A stretch of DNA of 64,000 nucleotides from Bradyrhizobium daqingense (GCF_021044685.1 NZ_CP088014.1:3334001-3398000); one strand, 5' to 3'; positions 45,257-55,940 are shown, numbered from the stretch's first letter. Translations and numbers: made by a program. The notes: a model not told the origin generated them from the letters alone.

Positions 45257-46530
45257 TAGCGTCTGAACTTCGCCACCAGCTCCACATGCGGCGTGTGCCG
45301 GAATTGGTCGACCGGCACCACCGTTTCGAGCTTGTAGCCGCCGTCGATCAAGAGTCGCGCATCGCGCGCGAAGGTCGCGACGTTGCAGGACACGGCGACG
45401 ACGACGGGCACCTTGCTGGCGGCAAGCTTCAGCGCCTGCGCCTGCGCGCCCTGGCGCGGCGGGTCGAACACCACGGCGTCGAAGTCGCGCAGCTCTTGCG
45501 GCACCAGCGGGCGGCGGAACAGGTCGCGTGGTTCGGCCTTGATCGGCTTAAGGCCGGGTGTGCGCGCGGCTTTGGCGAGCGCGGCGATGGCGCCGGCGTC
45601 GCTGTCATACGCGGTGACGCGCGCCTTCTCGGCAAGCCGCAGCGCGAACGGACCGACGCCGCAGAAGAGGTCGAGAACCTCCTTCGCCTTGCCGACGCGC
45701 TCGGCGACGAGGGCCGCAAGCGTCTCTTCGCCCGCCACCGTTGCCTGCAGGAACGAGCCCGGCGGCAGCGTCACCTCGGCGCGGCCCATCCTCACCGTCG
45801 GCGGCAGGCGTTGCAGCACCAGCTCGCCATGCCGCGTCAGCCGCGCCAGGCGATGCTGCTCGGCGACGCGCGACAGCGCGGTGACCAGCGCCGTCGGCAG
45901 CGGGCCGGAGCCGCGCACGTCGACGTCGAGGCCGTTGGCGGTGGCGGTGACCTGGATGTCGAGCGGCTTCGTCACCGCCATCTTGGACGTCAGCTGTTCG
46001 GCGAGCGCCCAGGCGGCCTCGAGCGCGCCCTCGAGTCCGGGATCGAGGATGGGGCAGCGATGAATCGGAATGACGTCGTGCGAGCTCGTTGCGGAGAAGC
46101 CGACCTTGAGGATGTCGTGGGTGCCGAAGCGGCCGTGCAGCGTGATGCGCCGGCGCCCGGCGCCGTGCGCATCGACCAGCGCCGCCACCTCGCAATCGAG
46201 CCCGGCCTGCGCCAGCGTCTCGACCACGATGCTGCGCTTCCAGGCGTGATAGGGCTCCGCGGCCCAGTGCTGAATCGCGCAGCCGCCACAGACACCGAAA
46301 TGCGGGCAGAACGGCGCGATGCGCTCCGGGCTTGCGGTGTCGACAGCGAGCAGCTTGCGGCGGTCGGGATGATGGCCCAGGACGTGGTCGACCTCGACCG
46401 TTTCGCCGCCAAGCGTGTAGGGCACGTAGACGGCATCGCCCGTCGTGAGCGAGACGCCGTCTCCGCGATGTCCGACGTGATCGATCGTCAGCCGTTCAAT
46501 CACGGCGCGCGCCCAGGAAGAATTCGACAT
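45256..46530 (-). CDS. 23S rRNA (uracil)-methyltransferase-type RNA methyltransferase (RlmD/TrmA family)
   Basis: 424 residues. A TRAM-like N-terminus ([13 protein letters not shown]...[14 protein letters not shown]) leads to a [4Fe-4S] site, [14 protein letters not shown] with a later Cys in HRCPIL. The methyltransferase core has [24 protein letters not shown] and the nucleophile motif SCNVATF, ending [13 protein letters not shown]. All are typical of RlmD/RlmC uracil-5 methyltransferases. The ATG at 46530 overlaps the end of tlyA by 35 bases, which suggests translational coupling. Confidence 0.9.
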   Translation of the reverse strand: MSNSSWARAVIERLTIDHVGHRGDGVSLTTGDAVYVPYTLGGETVEVDHVLGHHPDRRKLLAVDTASPERIAPFCPHFGVCGGCAIQHWAAEPYHAWKRSIVVETLAQAGLDCEVAALVDAHGAGRRRITLHGRFGTHDILKVGFSATSSHDVIPIHRCPILDPGLEGALEAAWALAEQLTSKMAVTKPLDIQVTATANGLDVDVRGSGPLPTALVTALSRVAEQHRLARLTRHGELVLQRLPPTVRMGRAEVTLPPGSFLQATVAGEETLAALVAERVGKAKEVLDLFCGVGPFALRLAEKARVTAYDSDAGAIAALAKAARTPGLKPIKAEPRDLFRRPLVPQELRDFDAVVFDPPRQGAQAQALKLAASKVPVVVAVSCNVATFARDARLLIDGGYKLETVVPVDQFRHTPHVELVAKFRR

Positions 46531-47230
46531 TGCCGTCACCACCCGTGATCGGCGACGGAAATATCGCGATGTCGGTGCAGCCGAGCGAGGCGGCGAACGC
46601 CGCGATGTCGTCGCAGATCTCCTGGTGCACGGCGGCGTCGCGGACGATGCCCTTCTTGTTGCGCTGTCGCGCGGCCTCGAATTGCGGCTTGATCAGCGCG
46701 AGCAGGCTCATCGGCGCGGCCGCCAGCGACAGCGCCACCGGCAGCACGGTCTTGAGCGAGATGAAGCTGACGTCGATGACGACGATGTCGGGCCGTGCCG
46801 GCAGACGTTTGCCGTCATAGCTGCGGATGTCGGTCTCCTCCATCGACACGATCTTGGGATGATCGCGCAGCGAGGGATGCAACTGGCTGGTGCCGACATC
46901 GATCGCGAACACCAGGCTGGCGCCGTTCGCGAGCAGCACCTCGGTGAACCCGCCGGTGGAGGCGCCGACGTCGAGGCAGACATGGTCCTCGATCTCGATC
47001 GGGTAACGCTCCAGCGCGCCGGCGAGCTTGACGCCGCCGCGGGAGACGTAAGGGTGCGCGGGCTCTGCGTGGATCGCCGCGTCCTCGGCGATCGTCTCCG
47101 ATGGTTTTGCGACCTGCTTGTCGTCGGCCGTGACGAGGCCGGCCTCGATCGCCGCGCGCGCCCGCGCCCGGCTTTCGAACAGGCCACGCTCGACCAGCAA
47201 TACATCCGCGCGCTTGCGGGCAGGGGGCAT
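46496..47230 (-). CDS. tlyA: TlyA-family rRNA 2'-O-methyltransferase
   Basis: 244 residues. N-terminal S4 RNA-binding domain ([26 protein letters not shown], residues ~8-33), then [11 protein letters not shown] and the FtsJ-like SAM motif [19 protein letters not shown]. The catalytic-type Lys in ALIKPQFEA and the closing [12 protein letters not shown] also match. In TlyA this modifies cytidines of 16S/23S rRNA (hemolysin name is historic). Downstream of the dxs and deoxyribosyltransferase genes and overlapping the next methyltransferase. Confidence 0.93.
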   Translation of the reverse strand: MPPARKRADVLLVERGLFESRARARAAIEAGLVTADDKQVAKPSETIAEDAAIHAEPAHPYVSRGGVKLAGALERYPIEIEDHVCLDVGASTGGFTEVLLANGASLVFAIDVGTSQLHPSLRDHPKIVSMEETDIRSYDGKRLPARPDIVVIDVSFISLKTVLPVALSLAAAPMSLLALIKPQFEAARQRNKKGIVRDAAVHQEICDDIAAFAASLGCTDIAIFPSPITGGDGNVEFFLGARRD

Positions 47231-47258
47231 CGGATCTCCGAAGGACGACTTATTGTTT

Positions 47259-47328
47259 GAGCATGATCTTATCGGAAAACCGCTGCACACTTTGCGCTAA
47301 CGCGGCCCTCCGGGTCCGGATCATGCTC
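47259..47328. repeat. gcatgatc...gatcatgc intergenic repeat
   Basis: gagcatgatcttatcggaaaaccgc and ggtccggatcatgctc. The last base of the element is also part of the TAG stop codon of the leftward deoxyribosyltransferase gene (47328-47330), so the repeat abuts the coding sequence. Confidence 0.8.
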
Positions 47329-47882
47329 TATGTAGCGATCAATCGCGCGGCCGCCATCCGGACGCAAGTCTCGAACGCGGCGAGATCGTGCCAGACGTTG
47401 ATCGGCATCGTGGCCGGCGCCACCAGCGGACAGCCGTGCAGCTCCAGCGCATGGATCATCATGAGGTTGTCGACGAGGCCGAAATCCTCGACCGTCAGCC
47501 CCTGCGCATCGACCAGCCGTCCGTCTTCGGATGTCACGTCCATGAAGCGGCCGACGCGGTCGGCATAAACCGCGCCATCGTTGGAATAAGCGAGGCAGAA
47601 TTTGCGGCGGCCGGCCATGTAGCCGAGCTCGTAGACGGTGCCGGGATCGGCGCCGGCGCCCCGGAACGGGGTGAGGTTGGCGATGATCGCATCGGCCGCG
47701 TCCATCATCGCCTCGTTGCCGCAAAAGATCCGCCGCGAGGCATCAGGCGCGGTGAGGTCGATCGCGTTGTCGAGGGGATAAAGGCCGGTGAGCCCGTGCG
47801 CGGCGCAGATATCGACCTTGCGCCGGCCGATCTCGACCGCATCCGGCAGGAACACGTCGGGACCTGCCAGATAGATTTTCAT
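47328..47882 (-). CDS. Nucleoside 2-deoxyribosyltransferase family protein
   Basis: 184 residues. Opens with KIYLAGPDVFLPDAVEIG, the substrate-binding start of the family. The catalytic Glu region is PGTVYELGYMAGRRK, with DAADAIIANLTPFRGAGADP before it. Enzymes of this group exchange bases on deoxyribose or hydrolyse nucleotides; salvage is the likely role. 36 bases after dxs, same strand. The C-terminus HDLAAFETCVRMAAARL is helical. Confidence 0.85.
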   Translation of the reverse strand: MKIYLAGPDVFLPDAVEIGRRKVDICAAHGLTGLYPLDNAIDLTAPDASRRIFCGNEAMMDAADAIIANLTPFRGAGADPGTVYELGYMAGRRKFCLAYSNDGAVYADRVGRFMDVTSEDGRLVDAQGLTVEDFGLVDNLMMIHALELHGCPLVAPATMPINVWHDLAAFETCVRMAAARLIAT

Positions 47883-47918
47883 GGGAATGTATCGTTCGCC
47901 AAAGGTCGAAGCTCGCCC

Positions 47919-49847
47919 TCAGGCGAGCTTGACCGTCTCGGCCTTGACGTCCTTGCCGAGGGCTTCGAACACCTTGGCGACGATGCCCTTGGCGTCGAGA
48001 CCGGCGCGGCCGTACATCGCCGCCGGGGTGTCGTGGTCCTGGAACACGTCGGGCAGCACCATCGAGCGGAACTTGACCATGCCGGTGTCGAGCACGCCCT
48101 GATCGGTCAGGAACTGCGCGACATGCGAGCCGAAGCCGCCGACCGAGCCTTCCTCGATCGTGATCAGGATCTCGTGGTCACGGGCGAGCTTGAGCACCAG
48201 CTCGGTGTCGAGCGGCTTCATGAAGCGTGCATCTGCGATCGTGGTCGAGAGGCCGTGGGCGGCGAGCTCGTCGGCCGCCTTCTCGCACTCGGCGAGGCGG
48301 GTGCCGAAGGAGAGCAGGGCGATCTTGCTGCCCTGGCGGATCATGCGGCCCTTGCCGATCTCGAGCGGAATGCCGACCTCGGGCATCTCGATGCCGCGGC
48401 CTTCACCGCGCGGATAGCGCAGCGAGCTCGGACGATCGTCGATGGCGACCTGGGTCGCCACCATGTGCACGAGCTCGGCTTCGTCCGCCGCGGCCATGAT
48501 CACCATGTTGGGCAGACAGCCGAGGTAGGCGTTGTCGAACGAGCCGGCATGGGTCGCGCCGTCGGCGCCAACGAGGCCGGCGCGGTCGATGGCGAAGCGG
48601 ACCGGCAGGTTCTGGATCGCGACGTCATGCACGATCTGGTCGTAGCCGCGCTGCAGGAAGGTCGAATAGATCGCGCAGAACGGCTTGTAGCCTTCGCTGG
48701 CAAGACCGGCAGCGAACGTGACCGCGTGCTGCTCGGCGATGCCGACGTCGAAGGTGCGGTCGGGGAAGGCCTTGTTGAAGATGTCGACGCCGGTGCCCGA
48801 CGGCATGGCCGCGGTGATGGCGACGATCTTGTCGTCCTTCTGCGCTTCCTTGACGAGGCTCTGGCCGAACACGTTCTGGTAGGCCGGCGCGTTCGGCTTG
48901 GCCTTGGCCTGGGTGCCGGTCGCGACGTCGAACTTGACGACGGCATGGTACTTGTCGGCCGAGGCTTCCGCGGGGCCGTAGCCCTTGCCCTTCTGGGTCA
49001 CGACGTGGACCAGGATCGGGCCGGTCTCCATGTCGCGCACGTTCTTCAGCACGGGCAGGAGATGGTCGAGATTGTGGCCGTCGATCGGGCCGACATAGTA
49101 GAAGCCAAGCTCCTCGAACAGCGTGCCGCCGTCCATCATGAAGCCGCGGGAATATTCCTCGACGCGGTTGGCACGGTTGGCGATGATCTTGGGCAGGCGC
49201 TTGTTGATCTGCTTGGCCGCATCGCGCAGCGTGCGATAGGTCTTGCCGGAATAGAGGCGCGACAGATAGGCGCTCATGGCGCCGACCGGCGGGGCGATCG
49301 ACATGTCGTTGTCGTTAAGGATGACGATCAGGCGCGAGTTCATCGCACCCGCGTTGTTCATGGCTTCGTAGGCCATGCCCGCCGACATCGCGCCGTCACC
49401 GATCACGGCGATAACGTTGTTCTTGCCGCCGGAGAGGTCGCGCGCGACGGCCATGCCGAGACCGGCCGAGATCGAGGTCGAGGAATGCGCCGCGCCGAAC
49501 GGATCGTAATCGCTCTCGCTGCGCTTGGTGAAGCCGGACAGGCCGCCGCCGGTGCGCAGGGTGCGGATGCGGTCGCGCCGGCCGGTGAGGATCTTGTGGG
49601 GATAGGCCTGATGGCCGACGTCCCAGATCAGCCGGTCGCGCGGCGTATCGAAGACGTAATGGATCGCGGTGGTGAGTTCGACCACGCCGAGACCCGCGCC
49701 GAAGTGACCGCCGGTGACCGAGACGGCATCGATGGTCTCCTGCCGCAGCTCGTCGGCGACCTGGCGAACCTGTTCGACCTTGAGCTTGCGCAGGTCTTCC
49801 GGCGTCCGGATGGTGTCGAGAAGCGGCGTTTTACTGTATGCGTTCAC
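47919..49847 (-). CDS. dxs: 1-deoxy-D-xylulose-5-phosphate synthase
   Basis: First step of the MEP isoprenoid pathway (pyruvate plus glyceraldehyde 3-phosphate). 642 residues from a GTG start with GGAAA six bases upstream; a GTG at 49904 would add 19 residues. Landmarks: [34 protein letters not shown], the thiamine-diphosphate motif [32 protein letters not shown], the C-terminal [15 protein letters not shown] and [13 protein letters not shown]. Normal length. Its neighbours (xseB upstream, tlyA downstream) are the usual rhizobial order. Confidence 0.95.
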   Translation of the reverse strand: MNAYSKTPLLDTIRTPEDLRKLKVEQVRQVADELRQETIDAVSVTGGHFGAGLGVVELTTAIHYVFDTPRDRLIWDVGHQAYPHKILTGRRDRIRTLRTGGGLSGFTKRSESDYDPFGAAHSSTSISAGLGMAVARDLSGGKNNVIAVIGDGAMSAGMAYEAMNNAGAMNSRLIVILNDNDMSIAPPVGAMSAYLSRLYSGKTYRTLRDAAKQINKRLPKIIANRANRVEEYSRGFMMDGGTLFEELGFYYVGPIDGHNLDHLLPVLKNVRDMETGPILVHVVTQKGKGYGPAEASADKYHAVVKFDVATGTQAKAKPNAPAYQNVFGQSLVKEAQKDDKIVAITAAMPSGTGVDIFNKAFPDRTFDVGIAEQHAVTFAAGLASEGYKPFCAIYSTFLQRGYDQIVHDVAIQNLPVRFAIDRAGLVGADGATHAGSFDNAYLGCLPNMVIMAAADEAELVHMVATQVAIDDRPSSLRYPRGEGRGIEMPEVGIPLEIGKGRMIRQGSKIALLSFGTRLAECEKAADELAAHGLSTTIADARFMKPLDTELVLKLARDHEILITIEEGSVGGFGSHVAQFLTDQGVLDTGMVKFRSMVLPDVFQDHDTPAAMYGRAGLDAKGIVAKVFEALGKDVKAETVKLA

Positions 49848-50455
49848 GGCGATTTCCAATTTGTCAGCGCCGGAAGGTCGTTCCGGTGCAAGATGGGTTT
49901 GCACAATTTCGGCGCAGCGCGAGTCCTCAAACCGTCGGAGCCACCTGCATGGGGCAAGGCCCCGTCTTCAAGCTTAGGTAAGCTTAAGTGCGCTCCGGTT
50001 CAGTCTCTGTGATCCCTGTCACTTAGATCGGCTTCGCCCGTCCCAGCCAATTCATCAGCAGTTTGAAGCGCTTGTCGTCGGTAATCTGTGCCCACGCAAG
50101 GCTTGCAAAAAGCCACACTCCGCGCAGCTTTACACCAAAGCTGAGGCCAAAGCCAACCCGCTGGGCCGATTGGGGGTTATGCAGTGCAACCGGTGGGCCA
50201 GAGTGGTTAACTGCGACCCGCAACGAGGGGTTCCGGGCCGGCCAGATCCCTTGGCGAGCTTTCTAGCCAGAATCAGAGCTTTTTTCTCCGCGGACGGCCC
50301 GGTTCCAGATCGCGGATCCGGCGTGTTCCCGACATATGGAACCGTAATGTCCCACGGGACGGCGCCGTGCGATCATGAAAAGGCAGCCGACTGTGACCCC
50401 CGTGCACTATGACGGGAAATCAAGCTCGTCAGACCAGATGTGGGGAACCCTTGGC
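49848..50455. other. Intergenic region between xseB and dxs
   Basis: 608 bases without a supported gene. A perfect dyad AAGCTTA-gg-TAAGCTT lies at 49970-49985, within the dxs leader region. A minus-strand frame at 50023-50223 has no recognisable motif. The region could hold a separate dxs promoter, since xseB and dxs are not tightly spaced here. Confidence 0.5.
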
Positions 50456-50707
50456 TTACTGAACGTCGAGCGGCGCAGTGCCGGTAGCCTGACCGCTGGC
50501 ATCGGTGGTGATCTTGTCGACGCGGGCCTCGGCCTGGCGCAGCAGGTCCTCGCAACGGCGCTTCAGAGCCTCGCCGCGCTCGTAGATCGTCACGGATTCC
50601 TCGAGCGGCACCTTGCCGTCTTCGAGCCGCTTCACGATCGTCTCGAGTTCCTCGATCGCGCGCTCGAAAGTGAGCCTGGAGACGTCGATTTGAGTATTTT
50701 CGGCCAT
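50456..50707 (-). CDS. xseB: Exodeoxyribonuclease VII small subunit
   Basis: 83 residues, nearly all coiled coil: FERAIEELETIVKRLEDGKVPLEESVTIYERGEALKRRCEDLLRQAEARVDKI. This is the complete XseB signature, ending in a short polar tail. The small subunit wraps XseA in the single-strand DNA nuclease. Start ATG 50707, 74 bases downstream of the HDAC-family gene. XseA is not in the window. Confidence 0.94.
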   Translation of the reverse strand: MAENTQIDVSRLTFERAIEELETIVKRLEDGKVPLEESVTIYERGEALKRRCEDLLRQAEARVDKITTDASGQATGTAPLDVQ

Positions 50708-50781
50708 ATCCGTTTCCGATTGCCCGGTTCGCTTGGCCCTCAGTGAAGGCGGGTTTTGCGGGCTTAATGTGGCGGGGCGCG

Positions 50782-51711
50782 TCAGGCGCCCATCAGGGCG
50801 CCGACATGCGCCGTAACAGATTCTTTCAGTCCTTGCAGGTCGTAGCCGCCTTCGAGCACCGAGACCACGCGCCCTCCGGCGCTCTTGTCGGCGAGGTCCA
50901 TCAGCTTGCGTGTCACCCAGGCATAATCCTCCGCGCGCAAATTCAACGAGGCCAGCGGGTCGCGGTAATGCGCATCGAAGCCGGCGGAGATGACGAGCAA
51001 CTCGGGGCTGAATTTTTCCAGCTGCGGCAGGATCAGATTTTCGAACGCGCTGCGGAATTCCGGCCCGCCGTCCTCGGATGCGAGCGGCGCGTTGACGATG
51101 GTGTCGTGATCGCCGCGCTCGTTCTTGGCGCCGGTGCCCGGAAACAGCGGCATCTGGTGCGTCGAGCAGTACATCACGGTGGGATCCGACCAGAAGATAT
51201 CCTGCGTGCCGTTGCCGTGATGCACGTCGAAATCGACGATGGCGGCGCGCTTGATGCCGTATTTGCGCTGGGCGTGGCGCGCGGCGATCGCGACATTGTC
51301 GAAGAAGCAGAAGCCCATCGGCTTGCCGATCTCGGCGTGATGTCCGGGCGGGCGCACCGCGACGAAGGCGTTGCGGTGTTCGCCGGCCATCACCGCTTCG
51401 GTGGCGGCGACCGCGCCGCCGACGCCGCGCATCACCGCTCCCCAGGTGCCGGGGGACATCGAGGTGTCGCCGTCGATATAGACTTGGCCGCTGGTCGGCG
51501 CGATGTGGCGCAGCTCGGTGACGTAATGCTCGTTGTGGCACAGCGTGACGAGATCGAGATCGCCTTCCGGCGCCTGGTCGCGCACCAGAAACTGGAAACG
51601 CTCATGCGACAGCGCTTCCTCCACCGCGCGCAGGCGATCCGGCCTTTCAGGATGTCCCGGCGGCGTGACGTGGTCGAGGCAGGCCTTGTGGGAGAGAAGA
51701 AGCGTGCTCAT
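50782..51711 (-). CDS. Histone-deacetylase family protein (acetoin/acetylpolyamine type)
   Basis: 309 residues. Zn-dependent amidohydrolase with all motif blocks: [40 protein letters not shown] (tandem histidines), [15 protein letters not shown] (metal Asp and His), [15 protein letters not shown] and GGYDLQGL. Bacterial members deacetylate polyamines or acetoin pathway products. The ATG at 51711 is used in place of a 34-residue extension. It leads a leftward run with xseB, the usual rhizobial neighbour of dxs. Confidence 0.92.
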   Translation of the reverse strand: MSTLLLSHKACLDHVTPPGHPERPDRLRAVEEALSHERFQFLVRDQAPEGDLDLVTLCHNEHYVTELRHIAPTSGQVYIDGDTSMSPGTWGAVMRGVGGAVAATEAVMAGEHRNAFVAVRPPGHHAEIGKPMGFCFFDNVAIAARHAQRKYGIKRAAIVDFDVHHGNGTQDIFWSDPTVMYCSTHQMPLFPGTGAKNERGDHDTIVNAPLASEDGGPEFRSAFENLILPQLEKFSPELLVISAGFDAHYRDPLASLNLRAEDYAWVTRKLMDLADKSAGGRVVSVLEGGYDLQGLKESVTAHVGALMGA

Positions 51712-51846
51712 CAGGTCGGCCTCGCGGGAAAAACGGCGCTTGACGTCGCTTGGCGCATCCGGTGCCAAAACGCAATGCAAAACCCAATCTAGGCATTTGG
51801 GCGGCAATGGCAAAGGGTCGGCCCGCGGCGGCCGGTTTGATCCGGA

Positions 51847-53499
51847 TCAATTCACACGGAGGATGCGGGTCGGCGGCAGCGGACCGATCGGCCCGTGCGC
51901 CCGGAAGAACGCGAACAGCGCGTCCGCATCATAGCCGCCATATTGCGGCGCCGTGCCCTGCTTGGCGACGGTAAAACCGTCGCCGCCGACGGCGAGGTAA
52001 TCGTTGAGGGTGACGCGATATCCGGTCCCGGCTTCGATCGGCCTGCCGTTGAGCGTCATCTTGTCCAGGCTCACGCGCTCACCGAATGGCTTCGCCGCAT
52101 CCCAGGCATAGCTGAATCCGTTCGACACCTGGAGGATTCGGGGCCGCTTCGGGTCCAGCCATTGTTGTTCCAATAGGTCCTTGAGCTGGCTGCCGGTCAG
52201 CGTCAGGGTGACGAGGCGGTTGCGGAACGGTTGGCTCGCGAAGACGTCACCGAACGTGATCGCGCCGTTCTCCTTCGGCACGATATCGGTGCGGATGCCG
52301 CCGGGATTGGTGAGCGCGATGACGGCGGCGCCGTCCTTGGCGTCACGGGTTGCGAACAATTGCGCATCCGCGATGATGTCGCCGAGCGCGCTTTCGCCGG
52401 CCTCGTTGGGACTACGCGACAGCGTCTGCGTCACCGATCCCGCCGGCCGGTTGGCGATCGGCGCTGACAGTCTGTCGTAAGCCTCGATCAGTGCCGTTTG
52501 CTCGGGATCCTTCTCCAGCGAGGCGTTGGTGACGATGACGTTCTCGGCCTTGGCGCTGACGATGTCGCGGCTTGCCGGATCGAGCTTGAGGTCGATCGCG
52601 GTCACCAGCGTGCCGTATTTGTCGCCGCTGGTGACGAGCCGTCCGTTGATGTCGCAGACATAGGCACGATGAGTGTGGCCGCTGACGACGAGGTCGACGG
52701 CCCGGTCGAACTTCTTCACGATGTCGACGATCGGCCCGGTGATGGCAGGACATTCATTGTAGTCGCCGGAGGGTTCGCCGCCCTGGTGGATCAGCACCAC
52801 GATCGCCTCGACCCCGCGCGCCCTCAGCTGCGGCACCAGCGCGTTGACAGTCTCGCCCTCGTCGCGGAATTCGAGGCCCGCAATGCCTGCCGGCGAGACG
52901 ATGCCCGCGGTCTCCTTCAACGTCAGCCCAATGAAGCCGACGGGGATACCCTCGAACTCCCGGATCTCGTAGGGCGGCAACACGCTGTTCCCCGTCGCGG
53001 TCTCCACCGTGGATGCGGCGAGATATTTGAACTTGGCGCCCGTGAAGGGATGCGGTCCCTGACAGCCGTCGACTGGATGGCAGCCGCCGTTCTGCATCCG
53101 CAAGAGCTCCGTCTTGCCCTCGTCGAATTCGTGATTGCCGACGGAGCTGATCGCCAGCCCCATCATCGAAAGCGACTCGATCGAAGGCTCGTCGTGAAAC
53201 ATCGCCGACAAAAACGGGCTTGCGCCGATCAAATCGCCGGCGGCAACGAAGATCGTGTTCTTGTGTCCGCCGCGCAGCTGCTTCACCAGCGTCGCCATAT
53301 ATTCGGCGCCGCCGGCGGAGACCATGACCTTCTTGGTTTTATCCTCGGGATTCCCGATGCGGATGCCGCCCGGCGGCGGACGCAAATTGCCGTGAAAATC
53401 GTTGATCGCGAGGATACGCAGCTCGACAGGCGCGGCGGTCTGGCCCGAAGCGGGGAGGGTGGCGAGGGCGAGTGCGGCAAGGATGGAAAGGTATCGCAT
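51847..53499 (-). CDS. Exported 5'-nucleotidase/metallophosphatase (UshA type)
   Basis: 550 residues with a signal peptide (YLSILAALALATLPASG). N-terminal metallophosphatase: LAINDFHGNL (metal ligands), VAAGDLIGASP, VGNHEFDEG, SGHTHRAYVC. C-terminal 5'-nucleotidase domain: ALTNPGGIRTDI, FQPFRNRLVTLTLTGSQLKDLLEQQ variant (read as SQPFRNRLVTLTLTG), and YDADALFAFFRAHGP. Periplasmic hydrolysis of nucleotides or sugar nucleotides to recover phosphate and nucleosides. Confidence 0.93.
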   Translation of the reverse strand: MRYLSILAALALATLPASGQTAAPVELRILAINDFHGNLRPPPGGIRIGNPEDKTKKVMVSAGGAEYMATLVKQLRGGHKNTIFVAAGDLIGASPFLSAMFHDEPSIESLSMMGLAISSVGNHEFDEGKTELLRMQNGGCHPVDGCQGPHPFTGAKFKYLAASTVETATGNSVLPPYEIREFEGIPVGFIGLTLKETAGIVSPAGIAGLEFRDEGETVNALVPQLRARGVEAIVVLIHQGGEPSGDYNECPAITGPIVDIVKKFDRAVDLVVSGHTHRAYVCDINGRLVTSGDKYGTLVTAIDLKLDPASRDIVSAKAENVIVTNASLEKDPEQTALIEAYDRLSAPIANRPAGSVTQTLSRSPNEAGESALGDIIADAQLFATRDAKDGAAVIALTNPGGIRTDIVPKENGAITFGDVFASQPFRNRLVTLTLTGSQLKDLLEQQWLDPKRPRILQVSNGFSYAWDAAKPFGERVSLDKMTLNGRPIEAGTGYRVTLNDYLAVGGDGFTVAKQGTAPQYGGYDADALFAFFRAHGPIGPLPPTRILRVN

Positions 53500-53546
53500 G
53501 AAGCCAGATTAGTCGTTCAGCGCGAAGATTTCACGAAGGTTCTCGC

Positions 53547-53653
53547 CGTCATTCCGGGGCGACGCGCAGCGTCGAGCCCGGAATCCATTCACCCACGAAC
53601 TCTGCCGCCCGATGGATTCCGGGCTCGCGACTTCGTCGCACCCCGGAATGACG
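53547..53653. repeat. Intergenic palindromic repeat (REP-like), second copy
   Basis: Ends cgtcattccggggcgacgcg and cgcaccccggaatgacg; inner gtcgagcccggaatcca and tggattccgggctcgcgac arms. Related to 2978-3059. It separates the 5'-nucleotidase from a leftward hydratase gene. Confidence 0.75.
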
Positions 53654-53679
53654 ACCATCGCTGGTCGCCGATTGCGCCG

Positions 53680-54438
53680 CTACCTTTTCTTCCTGTTCGC
53701 GAACGCATTGAATGCCGCCACCGCTTCGTCCGACTTCAGCCGCTCGCCGAACAGATGGCCTTCCTGGTCGATGCGGCGGGTGAGTTCTTCCGGCGGGGTG
53801 CGCAGCAGCTTGCGCGAGGTCGCGACCGCCTCGGCCGGCAGGCGGCAGATTTCGCGCGCCACCTTGCGCGCCTCGACCTCGGTGTGTCCCGGCGAGACCA
53901 CGGTGTTGACGAAGCCTGCGGCATACGCCTCGGCGGCGGTGAAGGTCCGCCCCATGATCAGCATCGCGAAGGCGCGCTGATAGCCCATCGTATCAGGCAT
54001 CAACAGGCTGGCAGCGCCGACCGGGACGAGCCCGAGATGGATATAGGGTGCGGAGAAGGTCGCCGCGTTCGAGGCGAGCACATAGTCGCAGTGGAACAGC
54101 ATCACGGTGCCCATGCCGATCGAGGCGCCGTCCACGGCTGCGATGATGGGCTTGGCGTTGAGGGCCAGTGAATAGAGAAATTTCGCCCCTTCCGACAGCG
54201 TCTCGGGGCGCGATGTGTCGGCGTTGAGGAAATCGTCGATGTCGTCGCCGGCGGTGAACACGCCGGAGCCGCCGGTGATGATCATGCAGCGGATGTCGGA
54301 ATTGTTCTGCGCGGTGTCGATCGCGCGGCTCATCTGCCGATACATGTCCTGTGTGATCGCGTTCTTCTTGCCCGGGCGGCGCAGGGTGATCACGCGCGTT
54401 CCACGCTCTTCGGTGACGACGATGTTGCCGTTCGGCAT
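53680..54438 (-). CDS. Enoyl-CoA hydratase/isomerase family protein
   Basis: 252 residues, crotonase fold. Oxyanion segments GGSGVFTAGDDIDDF and AAVDGASIGMGTVMLFHCD are clear. The second block reads FSAPYIHLGLVPVGAAS, so the position that is Glu in hydratases (PE.xLG) is Tyr here; this is closer to delta3-delta2 enoyl-CoA isomerase-like or non-hydratase members. A positively charged end (FANRKKR). The exact activity is uncertain. Confidence 0.85.
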   Translation of the reverse strand: MPNGNIVVTEERGTRVITLRRPGKKNAITQDMYRQMSRAIDTAQNNSDIRCMIITGGSGVFTAGDDIDDFLNADTSRPETLSEGAKFLYSLALNAKPIIAAVDGASIGMGTVMLFHCDYVLASNAATFSAPYIHLGLVPVGAASLLMPDTMGYQRAFAMLIMGRTFTAAEAYAAGFVNTVVSPGHTEVEARKVAREICRLPAEAVATSRKLLRTPPEELTRRIDQEGHLFGERLKSDEAVAAFNAFANRKKR

Positions 54439-54698
54439 GCGAGCCCCCTGCAGTCGCCGCGGCGCTTGCCCTTGGCGTGTCCCACAATGCGTCAGCCTAC
54501 ATCATCTTACAGGCGTGCCAATGCACAGGTTCGGCTTTTCGATGCCGATCATGTGACGTCGGTGCGTGGACCGGCTCAATCGGAGGTGACCCGTTGTTGC
54601 GCATTGCAACAAATGGGTACAATGTTTCATTTGAAAAACCGTAAGTTGTAGTGCACGATCGCGCCTGGTGCCGTTTCCTTTGATTGATTGCTTCAGGG

Positions 54699-55940
54699 AT
54701 GATAGCCGGAACGCGCATTGACGAATCCTCGCCGCGCTATCGCGGCTGGCGCGTCGTGCTGGCTTGTTTCATGATGGCCTTCTTCATGTTCGGCTTCGGC
54801 CTCTATGGCCAGGGCGTCTATCTGGCCGAGCTGCAGCGCGCCCATGGCTGGCCGGGCACGCTGATCTCCGCGGCCAGCACCTTCTCGTTCCTCCTCACGT
54901 CCGTCCTCGTCATCTTCACCGACGATCTGCTCGCGCGGATCGGGCTGCGCGCACTGATCCTGTGCGGCCTGTCGGCGCTCGGCGCTTCGACCGTGCTGCT
55001 GGCGCTGATGCAGACGCCCTGGCAGCTCTATCTCGCCTATGCGCTGATGTCGGTCGGCTGGACCGGCATGGGCACCGTGGTGATCGCCACCGTACTGAAC
55101 TCCTGGTTCGAGCAGCGCCGCGGCCTCGCGCTCAGCCTCGCCTTCAACGGTGCGACCTGCGGCGGCATCATCCTCGTCCCGCTGCTGCTATCGCTCACCG
55201 GCAGCATCGGTTTCCGGTCCGCGATGCTGGCGGCCACGCTCGCCATGATGGTGCTGGTGCTGCCTGTGGTCGTGACGTTCATCGGCTGGCCCGCGGGGAC
55301 GTTGCCTTCTCCGGGCGGACGTGTCTCCGGCGCGGCTGCACCGGTTCACTCGCGCAAGGCGCTGCTCGCCAATGCGGCATTCTGGACCATGGTGCTGCCG
55401 ATCGCGATCGCGCTGCTCGCGCAGATGGGCTTCATCATCCATCAGGTGACGTTTCTCGAACCGCTGATCGGGCGCGCGAGTGCCGGCCTTGCCGTGACCA
55501 TCATGGCAGCGATGGCGATCGTCGGCCGCCTGTCGCTCGGCCTGTTCGTCGACCGGCTGGATCCCAGGCTCGCCTGTGCGGCATCGATGACGAGCCAGGC
55601 TGCCGCGCTGTTCGTGGCTCTGCAAAGCACGAGCCCGACCGTGCTGCTGGCCTGCTGCGCCGTCTATGGCTTCTCGATCGGTAACATGATCACGTTTCCG
55701 CCGCTGATCATCCAGCGCGAGATCGGCTCTTCCGCCTTCGCCGCCGCGATGGGCCTCGGCACCTCCATCAGCGGCATCGTCAGCGCCTTCGGCCCCGGCA
55801 TCGTCGGCCTGGTGCGCAGCTTCACCGGAAACTACACGACGGCGTTCGCGCTGTGCGTGGTGCTCGATCTCGTCGCAGCGGGCGTGGTGCTGTGGCGGCC
55901 GGGGAGAAGGGCGGAGATTGCGGCCCGTAGGGTGGATTAG
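54699..55940 (+). CDS. MFS transporter (oxalate/monocarboxylate-like)
   Basis: 413 residues, about 12 hydrophobic segments. The N-terminus GWRVVLACFMMAFFMFGFGLYGQGVYLAELQRAHGW is typical of the OFA/MCT-like group. Loop signatures NSWFEQRRGLALSLAFNGATCGG and GLFVDRLDPRLACA are present. The substrate is unknown, organic anions are typical. The final codons RVD and the TAG stop lie inside the intergenic repeat at 55926-56008, so the C-terminus has been rewritten by the repeat. Confidence 0.87.
   Translation: MIAGTRIDESSPRYRGWRVVLACFMMAFFMFGFGLYGQGVYLAELQRAHGWPGTLISAASTFSFLLTSVLVIFTDDLLARIGLRALILCGLSALGASTVLLALMQTPWQLYLAYALMSVGWTGMGTVVIATVLNSWFEQRRGLALSLAFNGATCGGIILVPLLLSLTGSIGFRSAMLAATLAMMVLVLPVVVTFIGWPAGTLPSPGGRVSGAAAPVHSRKALLANAAFWTMVLPIAIALLAQMGFIIHQVTFLEPLIGRASAGLAVTIMAAMAIVGRLSLGLFVDRLDPRLACAASMTSQAAALFVALQSTSPTVLLACCAVYGFSIGNMITFPPLIIQREIGSSAFAAAMGLGTSISGIVSAFGPGIVGLVRSFTGNYTTAFALCVVLDLVAAGVVLWRPGRRAEIAARRVD

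Noticed and set aside
50023..50223. 66-residue frame upstream of dxs
   Set aside because: No motif, no ribosome site and no partner; treated as chance.
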